Shown here: positions 48,278-56,342 of the stretch, one piece after another | How positions within the stretch are numbered: the first letter of the stretch is position 1 | Layout: every line of letters begins with the position of its first letter | DNA from: Phycisphaerae bacterium | Lineage (GTDB): Bacteria; Planctomycetota; Phycisphaerae; UBA1845; Fen-1342 | Reading direction: 5' to 3' | Length of the DNA stretch: 64,000 nucleotides | NCBI GenBank assembly: GCA_022072445.1 | Contig: JAJVHV010000007.1 | Coordinates: 1-64,000 of the forward strand | The notes under the pieces: model-generated | The model's database searches: none | What the model saw: only the letters and a program-made list of their open reading frames with translations | What the model was told of the DNA's origin: nothing | Program-made: the position numbers and the translations under genes

Positions 48278-49201
48278 GTGGGTGAGAGTGTGGGTGCGGC
48301 GATCGCCGGTGCAGCTTGTGCCGCGGGTGGCGGGCTGGCGGGCGAAACGGAGTTCGTGACGCTGGCGGATGGACGGCGGCTCGCGTTTCGGCAGCACGGG
48401 CGGCGCGACGGCGTGCCGGTGTTTGTGATGCACGGGTTGCCGGGTTCGCGGCTTCAGCACAATCCTGATCTGGAGATCGCCGCGAGCGTTGGAGCGCGCG
48501 TCATTTCCGTCGACCGGCCCGGAATCGGGCGGTCGGATGCGCACGCAGAGCGGCGAATCCTGGATTGGGCGGACGATCTGGCGCAGCTCGCGGACCGGTT
48601 GGCGCTACCGCGGTTCGCGCTGGGGGGGTGGTCGGGCGGCGGGCCGTACGCCGCGGCGTGTGCGGTGAAGCTGCGACCGCGGCTGACGCGCGTGCTCGTC
48701 GCGAACGGCATGGCGCCGCTGAACGAGCTGCCGCGCTGGAGCGGGATGCGGCGGGGGAATCGGCTGCTGCTGAATCTGGCGCGGGTGGCACCGTGGCTGC
48801 TGCCGCCGATGATCGCGATGCTGGGGCGGCGTGCGCGACGGAATCCGGCGGGGCACTTCGATGCGTTCGTTCGCGGGCTGCCGGCGTGCGACCGGGCGGT
48901 GATTGATGATCCGCGCTATCGGCCGATGTTTGAGCGCGACCTTCAGGAGTCGCTCGCGCCGGGCGCAGGCGGGATCATGACCGAGCTTCGGCTGCTGGTG
49001 CGGCCGTGGGGCTTTGATGTGGGGGAGATCGAGTGCGAGGTGGGGTTGATGGTCGGTGCGTACGACACGATCACGCCGGAGGTCGTGGGGCGCTTCTGGC
49101 TGGAGCATTTGCGGCGGCCTGATCCAATGTGGCTTCGCGATGATGGGCATTTCGTGGTGGTGCGGCACTGGCGTGAATTCCTGACGTATCTGGTGCGGTG
49201 A
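48278..49201 (+). CDS. Alpha/beta-hydrolase
   Basis: About 307 aa if translation starts at GTG 48278; the start is uncertain (GTG 48224 and GTG 48290 are alternatives). Family features are FVMHGLPGSRLQHNPDL (oxyanion hole region), ISVDRPGIGRSD, nucleophile elbow LGGWSGGGPYAAA (Ser), Asp in VGAYDTITPEV and the late His in RDDGHFVVV. Together these make a full Ser-Asp-His triad. The substrate is unknown; the cap domain is rich in Arg and Pro. Confidence 0.85.
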   Translation: MGESVGAAIAGAACAAGGGLAGETEFVTLADGRRLAFRQHGRRDGVPVFVMHGLPGSRLQHNPDLEIAASVGARVISVDRPGIGRSDAHAERRILDWADDLAQLADRLALPRFALGGWSGGGPYAAACAVKLRPRLTRVLVANGMAPLNELPRWSGMRRGNRLLLNLARVAPWLLPPMIAMLGRRARRNPAGHFDAFVRGLPACDRAVIDDPRYRPMFERDLQESLAPGAGGIMTELRLLVRPWGFDVGEIECEVGLMVGAYDTITPEVVGRFWLEHLRRPDPMWLRDDGHFVVVRHWREFLTYLVR

Positions 49202-49235
49202 GCGGGAGGCGCGGCGCCGGCCGGCGGAAGTGAGA

Positions 49236-49309
49236 CGCGCCCGGAGGGATTCGAACCCCCGACCAGCGGATTAGAAATCCGCTGCTCTGTCCAACTGAGC
49301 TACGGGCGC
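49236..49309 (-). tRNA. tRNA-Arg (anticodon TCT)
   Basis: Read leftward from 49309. The acceptor GCGCCCG pairs with CGGGCGC. The D-arm region TAGCTCAGTTGGACAGAGCA is canonical. The anticodon stem GCGGA/TCCGC closes loop TTTCTAA, giving TCT (reads AGA). The T-loop is TTCGAAT. The discriminator is G and CCA is not encoded. Confidence 0.95.
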
Positions 49310-49857
49310 AAACCGCGGATGAGCGCGGACGAACCGCTGCGCGGTTCTCGGCGGTTCGAAAGCGGCTCGCGGCGGCTGAGCGGCGTCGCGGCACAGTGCC
49401 GCCTTGTCCGGCCGGTCGTCATCTCCGCCGCACGTCCAGCCGAGTCTACCGGAGTTGGTTTGCGTGTTCCAGTTGGTGTTTGTGAGCGGTGGTTGGCGCG
49501 TGCGGGGCTGAGAATTTTCCGGCACAACGCGCACTGCTCCTGCTCCTCGGACCAGAATCGGGCAGGCAGCTTGCGTGACCGGCCCGCGGAGGACCGTCGC
49601 GGCTGGCGCGATGTGCCCGATCAAGCGCCCGCGCGTGGGCGGGTGATTCCTCCGCCCCTGCCGGGGCGGCTCGCCGAGTCGACTCGTTGACCACGGGTTG
49701 CGCTGCGCCCGCCTGTCGGCGGGCTGCGCTTCACTCGTGGATACATTCCGGCGCCCCTGCCGGGGCGGAACTCGGGATGGGATTCCCGCGGGCGGGGTTT
49801 GTCGCACCAGCGGATTCTCGCACCAGCGTTGCTGCCTTGGGGTACTTGGGGTACGGG
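49310..49857. repeat. Intergenic region with three like hairpins
   Basis: No gene supported. Hairpins: 49652-49669 (CCGCCCC/GGGGCGG, loop TGCC), 49707-49724 (GCCCGCC/GGCGGGC, loop TGTC) and 49752-49767 (CGCCCC/GGGGCG, loop TGCC). They share arm composition and a T-G-x-C loop, so they look like one mobile or amplifying palindrome family. Confidence 0.5.
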
Positions 49858-49886
49858 TTGACATCGTACGGAATTCGTGTAATAAT
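49858..49886 (+). promoter_or_regulatory. Near-consensus promoter of the hydrogenase operon
   Basis: -35 TTGACA (49858-49863, perfect) and -10 AATAAT (49881-49886, 5 of 6) with 17-bp spacing, in an AT-rich pocket of otherwise GC-rich DNA. The start would be near 49893, about 26 nt before the MarR ATG. Confidence 0.75.
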
Positions 49887-49888
49887 TT

Positions 49889-49911
49889 ACCTGGTTCAAT
49901 AATAACCTGGT
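49889..49911 (+). promoter_or_regulatory. Candidate operator: direct repeats over the transcription start
   Basis: ACCTGGT occurs at 49889-49895 and again at 49905-49911. The repeats lie between the -10 box and the MarR start codon, where a bound repressor would block transcription. Autoregulation by the MarR protein is inference; MarR sites are more often inverted than direct repeats. A GTTCA/TGAAC inverted pair (49894-49898, 49911-49915) overlaps them. Confidence 0.45.
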
Positions 49912-49918
49912 GAACTAA

Positions 49919-50617
49919 ATGTCTTCCGGCAATTCGCGTTCGGGCGGTGCGGCGCAGGTGGCACTGGGCGGCGGGGCCGCCCCGACGGTGTCGGAGCGGG
50001 CGCTGCGCCTGTTGCTGCGCTGGTCGCACATTTTCTCCGCCGCCGTGCAGGAGAAGCTCGAGTCGGAGTTGATTCGGCGGGTGTGCGGTCCGCCCTTGTC
50101 GGTGGCGCAGTTTCACCTGCTGCGGCTGGTTTCTCTGAACGGCGACCACCAGGCGCGGGAGGTCGCGAGCTTTCTGGGGGTGAGCGCGCCGGCCGCCACG
50201 AAGAACATCGACAAGCTGGTTCGGCTGGGACTGATCCGTCGCCAGACGGCGCCGGACGACCGCCGGGCACTTCGGCTGTCGGCGCACCCGCGGGGGCGTG
50301 CGATGGTTCGCCGCTACGAGCAGTTGGAAGCGGCGATGGCATCGAGCGGGCTGCGGGGCTTCCGTGAGGAGGAGGTGGAGCTGCTGGTTCGGCTGCTGGA
50401 GCGTTTTTCGGTGGGGCTATTTTCGCATCAGGAAGTCAGGAGCGGCGTATGTCTGCGCTGCGGTGCCCACATTGCGTCGGACTGTCCGGTCGGCGGGGTT
50501 CAGGGCGGGTGTCCGTATCAGCGCGTGCGCCAGGGGTCGGCGCGTGAGCGAGCGCGGCCCGCGACGTCGCGACCGGCCGCGCGGGCTGGAAGGAGCGGGA
50601 CATGGGCAGGATCGTGA
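49919..50617 (+). CDS. MarR-family regulator with Cys-rich C-terminal tail
   Basis: The 232-aa protein has a MarR winged-helix core (about 25-170: REVASFLGVSAPAATKNIDKL as recognition helix, DDRRALRLS as wing). A tail follows with four Cys, C178-x2-C181-x7-C189-x8-C198, and a low-complexity end. Typical MarR proteins are ~150 aa, so the tail is extra and could bind zinc or an Fe-S cluster, giving redox or metal control of the hydrogenase (inference). It is the first gene of the operon and its end overlaps the large-subunit start by 16 nt. The own promoter and operator-like repeats lie directly upstream. Confidence 0.85.
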   Translation: MSSGNSRSGGAAQVALGGGAAPTVSERALRLLLRWSHIFSAAVQEKLESELIRRVCGPPLSVAQFHLLRLVSLNGDHQAREVASFLGVSAPAATKNIDKLVRLGLIRRQTAPDDRRALRLSAHPRGRAMVRRYEQLEAAMASSGLRGFREEEVELLVRLLERFSVGLFSHQEVRSGVCLRCGAHIASDCPVGGVQGGCPYQRVRQGSARERARPATSRPAARAGRSGTWAGS

Positions 50618-52158
50618 TTGATCCGGTGACGCGGATTGAGGGGCACCTGAAGATTGAGGTTGTGACGGAGGGGGGCGTGGTTCGGGAGGCGCGCTGTTCC
50701 GGGCTGCTGTTCCGCGGGCTGGAGGTCATCCTGCGCGGGCGCGATCCGCGTGACGCGTCGGTGATCACGCAGCGCATCTGCGGCGTGTGTCCGATTGCGC
50801 ATGCGATGGCGAGTTCGCTGGCGCTGGACGACGCGTTCCACGTGGCGGCGGTGGTGCCGCACAACGGGCGGCTGCTTCGCAATCTGATCCTGGGCAGCAA
50901 CTACATTCAGTCGCACATTCTGCATTTTTATCATCTGGCGGCGCTGGATTACGTCGATGCGACGGCCGCCGCCGGGTACGCCGGCCATGATCGCAACCTG
51001 CGGCTGGTGGCGCAGTATCTGAGCGGAGGCGGATACTCGCCGTTTCTGCCGCGTTATGAGGGGGACTATCGCCTGTCGAAGGAGTTGAACGAGGCGTGCG
51101 TGTCGCACTACGTGGAGGCTTTGCACAAGCGGCGCGAGGCTCACGAGATGCTGGCGATCTTCGGGGGAAAGATGCCGCACCAGATGAGCATTTTCCCCGG
51201 CGGCGCGCTGGAGCGCGTGACGGTGGACAAGATCATGGCCTATCGCCACCGGCTCGAGCGGCTGCGTGATTTCATCGATAACGTTTATCTGCCGGACGTG
51301 CTGGCGGTCGCGGCGGCGTATCCGGACCACGCGGAAATCGGCGCGGGTTGCCGCCGGTATCTGTCGTACGGTGCATGGGACATGGACCAGGCGGCCGATC
51401 TGACGCAGCGGCGGCGTTATCTGCCGGGGGGGGTGCTGGATGGTCAGACGCAGGAGGTCGCGGCGTTGGATCCGCAGCAGATCTCCGAGCAGGTGCGATA
51501 CGCCTGGTACAAGAGCAGCAGCAATCTGCCGCCGGCGCGGGGCGAGACGGTCGCCGATCCGACGAAGCCGACGGCGTATTCGTTTCTGAAGGCTCCGCGT
51601 TACGGTGGGGCGGTTTGCGAGGTTGGGCCGCTGGCGCGTCTGCTGGTTGCGTACAGCAAGGGTCACGAGCGGGTGCGCAAGCTGGTGGACGGGGTTCTGA
51701 GCGCGTTGAACTTGCCGGTCGCGGCGCTGAGTTCGGTGCTGGGGCGGCACGCGGCGCGGGCGCTGGAGTGCAAGCTGGTGGCCGACGCGATGTCGGAGTG
51801 GGTGCTGCAGCTTCATCCGGGCGAGCCGACCTGTGCGGAATCGCAGGTACCGGAGAGCGGCCGGGGGATGGGTCTGGCGGAGGCGCCGCGTGGTTCGGTG
51901 GGTCACTGGATTGAGATCGAAAACGGTGTGATCGCGAACTATCAGGCGGTGGTACCGACGACCTGGAACTGTTCGCCGCGCGACGACAACGACGCGCCCG
52001 GTGCCTGCGAGCAGGCGCTGGAAGGCACGCGGGTAAAGGACGAGCAGAATCCGTTCGAGCTGGTGCGCATCGTGCGCTCGTTCGATCCCTGTCTGGCGTG
52101 CGCGATCCACATGGTCAGCCCGAAGGGGCGCGAGCTGGGGGCGTTCCGCGTGACGTAA
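50602..52158 (+). CDS. [NiFe]-hydrogenase large subunit
   Basis: The 518-aa protein has both nickel-ligand pairs: C60/C63 in QRICGVCPIAHAM, and C497/C500 in SFDPCLACAIHM. His503 is followed by a 15-residue tail that the maturation protease should remove. The N-terminus IDPVTRIEGHLKIEV is typical. It carries the active site for H2 oxidation or production. It is shorter than most group 1 enzymes. AAGGAG precedes the ATG. Gene order (large subunit before small) is the reverse of most group 1 operons; the ferredoxin and NrfD-type partners suggest a Hyb-like (1c) enzyme, but subgroup is not settled here. Confidence 0.95.
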   Translation: MGRIVIDPVTRIEGHLKIEVVTEGGVVREARCSGLLFRGLEVILRGRDPRDASVITQRICGVCPIAHAMASSLALDDAFHVAAVVPHNGRLLRNLILGSNYIQSHILHFYHLAALDYVDATAAAGYAGHDRNLRLVAQYLSGGGYSPFLPRYEGDYRLSKELNEACVSHYVEALHKRREAHEMLAIFGGKMPHQMSIFPGGALERVTVDKIMAYRHRLERLRDFIDNVYLPDVLAVAAAYPDHAEIGAGCRRYLSYGAWDMDQAADLTQRRRYLPGGVLDGQTQEVAALDPQQISEQVRYAWYKSSSNLPPARGETVADPTKPTAYSFLKAPRYGGAVCEVGPLARLLVAYSKGHERVRKLVDGVLSALNLPVAALSSVLGRHAARALECKLVADAMSEWVLQLHPGEPTCAESQVPESGRGMGLAEAPRGSVGHWIEIENGVIANYQAVVPTTWNCSPRDDNDAPGACEQALEGTRVKDEQNPFELVRIVRSFDPCLACAIHMVSPKGRELGAFRVT

Positions 52159-52168
52159 GGAACCAGCC

Positions 52169-52726
52169 ATGACGACGCGCTCGTGCAATCTGCTGCTTGG
52201 GGTCGGCAACGTCCTGCGGCGGGACGACGGCGTGGGCGTGTATGCGGCGAGGCGCGTACGTGGTCATGCGCTTGCCGGGCGGCTGGACGTGTGCGAGGCC
52301 GGGGCGTGCGGGTTCGAGGCGGGGGCGACTCTGGCAGGCCGGCACCGCGTCGTGGTGGTTGACGCGATCGATGCGGGGCTGACGCCGGGTGCGATCGTCG
52401 TCCTGCGAACCGATGAGCTGCGCCCGGCCATCCGCACGGGGGTGAGCTTGCACGACGCGCACGTGCTCGACGCGCTGGCGGAGACGCGGCTGCTGGGTTG
52501 TGCCCCGGGGCGCGTGCGATTTGTGGCGGTGCAGGTTTGCGATGTATCGGCCGGAATCGGGCTGTCGCCGCCGGTTGCGGCGGCTGTTCCCGGCGTGGTG
52601 CGGGTGGCGTTGAACGAGCTTGGGCTGGGGTGGTTGTGGCGCGGGTGGATCGCGGAGGCGAGCCCTGCGGCGCGGGTTTCGTGTGGCGACTCGGTGCCGC
52701 GGGCGGAGGGTTTCTCATGGAACTGA
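52169..52726 (+). CDS. Hydrogenase maturation endopeptidase (HybD/HyaD-type)
   Basis: The 185-aa protein has the family start NLLLGVGNVLRRDDGVG, Asp in VVVDAIDAGLTPG and His in VSLHDAHVLDAL, which hold the nickel of the unprocessed large subunit. It cuts the large subunit after the last active-site His, whose 15-residue tail is present in the neighbouring gene. Placed between large and small subunit genes. Its last 10 nt overlap the small-subunit start. The Cys/Arg-rich C-terminal ~30 residues are extra. Confidence 0.92.
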   Translation: MTTRSCNLLLGVGNVLRRDDGVGVYAARRVRGHALAGRLDVCEAGACGFEAGATLAGRHRVVVVDAIDAGLTPGAIVVLRTDELRPAIRTGVSLHDAHVLDALAETRLLGCAPGRVRFVAVQVCDVSAGIGLSPPVAAAVPGVVRVALNELGLGWLWRGWIAEASPAARVSCGDSVPRAEGFSWN

Positions 52727-53883
52727 CACGACGTGAGTTTCTGGAGCGGGCGGGGGCCGTCAGCGTGTTCAGCTTCTCGTGGTGGCGGCTTCCGTGGCCA
52801 GCCGACGGTCAGACCGATCCGGCTGAGCGCGTCGCGGAGATCCCGCTGATCTGGATGGCGACGGGTGCGTGCACGGGCTGCTCGGTGTCGTTGCTAAACG
52901 CGGCGTCGCCGACGGTGCGTTTCGCGCTGGTCGGCAACGTTTTGCCTGGCAAGCGACTGGCGTTGGCGTTTCACACGACGCTGATGGCTTCGAGCGGCGA
53001 CATGGCGATGCGCATGCTCGATCGCGTGGTTCAGGAGCACTCGGGTGGGTACGTGCTGGTGGTCGATGGTGCGACGGCGATCGAGGAGCGGGGCGAGTTC
53101 TGCGCGATCGGCGAGCGGGACGGCAAGCCGATCAGCGGCTACGAGCACATCCGCGACCTTGGCCGGAATGCGCTGGCGACGATCGCGATTGGTGCCTGCG
53201 CGTCGTTTGGCGGGATACCGGCGGCGCCGCCGAACCCGACGCAGTGCATCAGCGTGGCCGAGCTGTTTGAGCGCGAGCGGATTCAGAATCCGATCATCAA
53301 CGTGCCCGGTTGTCCGCCGCACCCGGACTGGGTGATCGGCACGATCTCGGCGCTGGTGCTGGGTGGGTTAGGGGCGTTGAAGCTGGACGCGCTGCACCGT
53401 CCGGCCATGTTTTTCGGGTCGTTGATCCACGACAACTGTCCGTACCGCGGGCATTTCGAGCGGGGCGAGTTTGCACAGCGTTTCGGCGATCACGGCTGCC
53501 TGATCAAGCTGGGGTGCAAAGGTCCGATGACGCACGCGGACTGTCCGATCCGGCACTGGAACGGCGGCGTCAACTGGTGTGTCGAGGCTGGGCATCCGTG
53601 CGTGGGCTGCTGCGAGCCCGAGTTTCCATTTGAAGAATCGCTCTTTCAGCCGGTTCAGCCGGCGCAACTGACGTTTCCCGGGACGTATCCGGCGGCGGCC
53701 GGAGACCGGCGACGGCAGGCGGACGCGAACACCTACGCGGCCGTCGGCATGATCGGAACGGCGGCGTTTCTGGCGGGTGTGGGGGTGGCCACGGCTGCGG
53801 GGAAGATCGGTCCGGCGGACGCGGAGGTGGAGGCCGAGCCGGGCACGGATAGGGAGAAGGGCGATGCACCCGCTCAGCCGTAG
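52717..53883 (+). CDS. [NiFe]-hydrogenase small subunit, Tat-exported, membrane-anchored
   Basis: From ATG 52717 the protein is 388 aa. A twin-arginine signal (ELTRREFLERAGAVSVF) marks folded export with the large subunit. Fe-S ligands: GACTGCSVSLL (C52, C55), VPGCPPHPDW, HDNCPYRG, LGCKGPMTHADCP and WCVEAGHPCVGCCEPEF, i.e. the proximal, medial and distal clusters. A C-terminal hydrophobic anchor (AAVGMIGTAAFLAGVGVATAA) precedes a charged tail, so the enzyme should face the periplasm. Longer in-frame codons upstream lie within the protease gene and were rejected because they would bury the Tat signal. Confidence 0.95.
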   Translation: MELTRREFLERAGAVSVFSFSWWRLPWPADGQTDPAERVAEIPLIWMATGACTGCSVSLLNAASPTVRFALVGNVLPGKRLALAFHTTLMASSGDMAMRMLDRVVQEHSGGYVLVVDGATAIEERGEFCAIGERDGKPISGYEHIRDLGRNALATIAIGACASFGGIPAAPPNPTQCISVAELFERERIQNPIINVPGCPPHPDWVIGTISALVLGGLGALKLDALHRPAMFFGSLIHDNCPYRGHFERGEFAQRFGDHGCLIKLGCKGPMTHADCPIRHWNGGVNWCVEAGHPCVGCCEPEFPFEESLFQPVQPAQLTFPGTYPAAAGDRRRQADANTYAAVGMIGTAAFLAGVGVATAAGKIGPADAEVEAEPGTDREKGDAPAQP

Positions 53884-54742
53884 GGAGCTTCTCGCGGTCG
53901 TCGGGGCGGCGGCGCTACCGGTGCCGGCGGCGCGCGCCCAACTGCCCGCTTCGGTCTACGACGAGGCGTATGCGATCCTTTATGACGCGACGCGCTGCAT
54001 CGGCTGCCGCGCGTGTGCGCGGCGTTGCCGGCGGGTGAAAGCGACGTTGCCGGACGTGGGTGAGATTGACGGTATTCGCTTCGACCAGCCGCGTGATCTG
54101 TCGCACCGGAACCTGACGGTCATTCAGCTCTGCGACGGCGGGCCGGCGCCTCCGCCGTCGGCGCCGGGAGCGCGGCGCTGGTCGTTTCTGAAGCGTAACT
54201 GCATGCATTGCAACGCGCCGGCGTGTGTGTCGGCGTGTCCGGTGGCGGCGTTGCGCAAGACGGATCGCGGGCCGGTGGTTTACTACGAAGAGCGGTGCAT
54301 CGGCTGCCGCTACTGCATGCTGGCGTGTCCGTACAACGTGCCGCGCTACGAATGGCTGGATCGGGCGCCACGGGTTCGGAAATGCGATCTCAACGGCGGC
54401 TGCGTCCAGGCGTGTCCGGTGGGTGCCCTGGTGGACGGCACGCGCAAGGGCCTGATCGCGGAGGCACACCGCCGCATTGAGCGCGAGCCGCGGCGCTATC
54501 TTGATCACGTTTACGGCGAGTTTGAGGGTGGCGGGACGAGTTATCTGATTCTGTCAGCGATTCCGCTGGAGCGGTTCGGGCTTCCGAGGCTGCCGCCGAC
54601 GGCGCCGGGTAGCTACGCTGAGCCGATTCTGGGTGCGGTTCCGGGCTGGGTGGCGGGCCTGGCGTTGTTTCTGGGGGCGTTGCATCGGCTTCAGAAGCGG
54701 CCGAGCGGCGTGGAGGGGGCGGTGCGTGAGGGTGAGCCATGA
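53864..54742 (+). CDS. Hydrogenase 4Fe-4S ferredoxin subunit (HybA-like)
   Basis: From ATG 53864 the protein is 292 aa with a Tat-type start (PLSRRELLAVVGAAAL). The clusters come in order: CIGCRACARRC, CMHCNAPACVSACP, CIGCRYCMLACP and CDLNGGCVQACP. A C-terminal hydrophobic anchor (GWVAGLALFLGAL) is present. It passes electrons from the small subunit to the NrfD-type membrane subunit. It overlaps the small subunit by 20 nt and the next gene by 4 nt. Confidence 0.93.
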   Translation: MHPLSRRELLAVVGAAALPVPAARAQLPASVYDEAYAILYDATRCIGCRACARRCRRVKATLPDVGEIDGIRFDQPRDLSHRNLTVIQLCDGGPAPPPSAPGARRWSFLKRNCMHCNAPACVSACPVAALRKTDRGPVVYYEERCIGCRYCMLACPYNVPRYEWLDRAPRVRKCDLNGGCVQACPVGALVDGTRKGLIAEAHRRIEREPRRYLDHVYGEFEGGGTSYLILSAIPLERFGLPRLPPTAPGSYAEPILGAVPGWVAGLALFLGALHRLQKRPSGVEGAVREGEP

Positions 54743-55935
54743 GTGTCGGCGCGATTCAGGGTTTACCGAGTACGGAACGCCGGCGGCCGCGCGTCTCGAA
54801 CGTGCGGTTGGCGATGTCGGGATTGGTGGTGATTGCGTTCGGGCTGGCGGGTTATCGGTTCTGGGGTGGGTTGGGGGCGGCGACGAACCTGACGGACTCG
54901 ATGCCGTGGGGGCTGTGGATCGGCTTTGACATGCTGTGCGGGATTGCGTTGGCGGCCGGCGGGTTTGTACTGGCCGGCGCGGTGCACATTTTCGGGCTTC
55001 GCCGCTATGAGCCGTTTGTGCGGCCGGCGATCGTGACGGCGCTGCTGGGCTATCTGCTGGCGATCATCGGGCTGCTGATGGACCTGGGCCGGCCGTGGGC
55101 GATCTGGCACCCGCTGATCATGTGGCAGCCGCACTCGGTGATGTTCGAGGTAGCCTGGTGTGTGATGCTGTACACGACGGTGTTGTTTCTGGAGTTTTTG
55201 CCGATCGTGTTCGAGCGTTTCGGGCTGACGGGGGCGCTGCGCGTCATGCGGCGGGTCATGATCGTCTTCATCGTCGCGGGCATCGTTCTATCGACCGTGC
55301 ATCAGAGCTCGCTCGGCTCGCTGTTCGTGATGATGGAGCACCGCCTGCACCCGCTGTGGTTCACGCCGCTGCTGCCGCTGCTGTTCCTGATGTCGTCGCT
55401 GGCGGTCGGCGTGGCGATGGTGATCTTCGAGGCGATTCTGTCGGGGATGATTTTCGGGCACCGTTTTCCGATGCGGCTGCTGGGGGACCTGGCCCGTGCG
55501 TTGCCGCTGATCCTGTCGCTGTACGTCGGCTTGCGGCTGATGGATCTCAACGGGCGCGGCGAGCTGCACCGTCTGCTGGACAATTCGCTCGAGACCTGGG
55601 CGTTCATTCTGGAGATGGTGGTGGGCGTGCTGCTTCCGGGCGTGCTACTGCTCAGCCCCGAGGTGCGCTACAACCGGCTCAGGCTGTTCGGCTGTTCGAT
55701 CATGGTGATCGTGGGCGTTGTCATGAATCGGCTGAACGTGTCGCTCCTGGGTCTGCTGGCCTCGTCCAGCGGCTACTTGCCGCGCTGGATCGAGATTCTG
55801 GTGTCGGGCGGCGTGGTCGCCGGCGGCCTGCTCGTGCTGTCCGTCATGAATCACCATCTTCCGATCGTCCCCGCGGCGCTGGCGGATTCGCGCGGCGCTG
55901 GTTCGGCTCACATGAAAGCGGAGGCTCAATCATGA
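54739..55935 (+). CDS. Hydrogenase membrane subunit, NrfD/HybB-like
   Basis: The 398-aa protein has about nine or ten hydrophobic segments and HybB-like motifs: TNLTDSMPWGLWIGFDML, DLGRPWAIWHPLIMWQPHS and VLSTVHQSSLGSLF. HybB moves electrons between the HybA ferredoxin and menaquinone, and has been linked to proton movement in E. coli Hyd-2. This makes the complex able to feed H2 electrons to the quinone pool. Coupled by ATGA on both sides. Confidence 0.92.
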   Translation: MSVGAIQGLPSTERRRPRVSNVRLAMSGLVVIAFGLAGYRFWGGLGAATNLTDSMPWGLWIGFDMLCGIALAAGGFVLAGAVHIFGLRRYEPFVRPAIVTALLGYLLAIIGLLMDLGRPWAIWHPLIMWQPHSVMFEVAWCVMLYTTVLFLEFLPIVFERFGLTGALRVMRRVMIVFIVAGIVLSTVHQSSLGSLFVMMEHRLHPLWFTPLLPLLFLMSSLAVGVAMVIFEAILSGMIFGHRFPMRLLGDLARALPLILSLYVGLRLMDLNGRGELHRLLDNSLETWAFILEMVVGVLLPGVLLLSPEVRYNRLRLFGCSIMVIVGVVMNRLNVSLLGLLASSSGYLPRWIEILVSGGVVAGGLLVLSVMNHHLPIVPAALADSRGAGSAHMKAEAQS

Positions 55936-56342
55936 ATTCACCTGCGGCTCGCATTCTGCTGATCGACGACGATCCGCTCGTTCACGACGCGGTCAAGATG
56001 ATCCTCGAACCGGAGGGGTATCAAGTCGAGGGGTGTCTGACGGGGCCGGCGGGGCTGGAGGCGCTGCGCGCTCGCCGGCCGGACGTGCTGCTGCTGGACA
56101 TCATGCTGGCCAAGCCGTCCGAGGGGTTTCACCTGGTGTACAAGCTGAAGGAATATCCCGAGCTGCGCGAGATTCCGATCATCGTGCTTTCGGCGATCCG
56201 GCAGTCGTACGGCTTCGACTTCGCGCAGGAAGTCGGAAGCGAGTTTCTACCCGTGCAGCGCTTTCTGGAGAAACCCATCGACGCCGCCACGCTTCGTGAG
56301 GCGGTTCGTCAGGCGCTGTCTGAACACGAGGCCCGCACGTGA
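55932..56342 (+). CDS. Single-domain response regulator of the hydrogenase cluster
   Basis: The 136-aa protein is a receiver only: ILLIDDDPLVHDAVK, phosphoacceptor Asp in VLLLDIMLAKPSEG, Ser switch in IIVLSAIRQ and Lys in FLEKPID. No output domain, so it must act through a partner. It overlaps HybB by 4 nt and the kinase by 4 nt, which places this pair firmly within the hydrogenase operon. Confidence 0.9.
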   Translation: MNSPAARILLIDDDPLVHDAVKMILEPEGYQVEGCLTGPAGLEALRARRPDVLLLDIMLAKPSEGFHLVYKLKEYPELREIPIIVLSAIRQSYGFDFAQEVGSEFLPVQRFLEKPIDAATLREAVRQALSEHEART

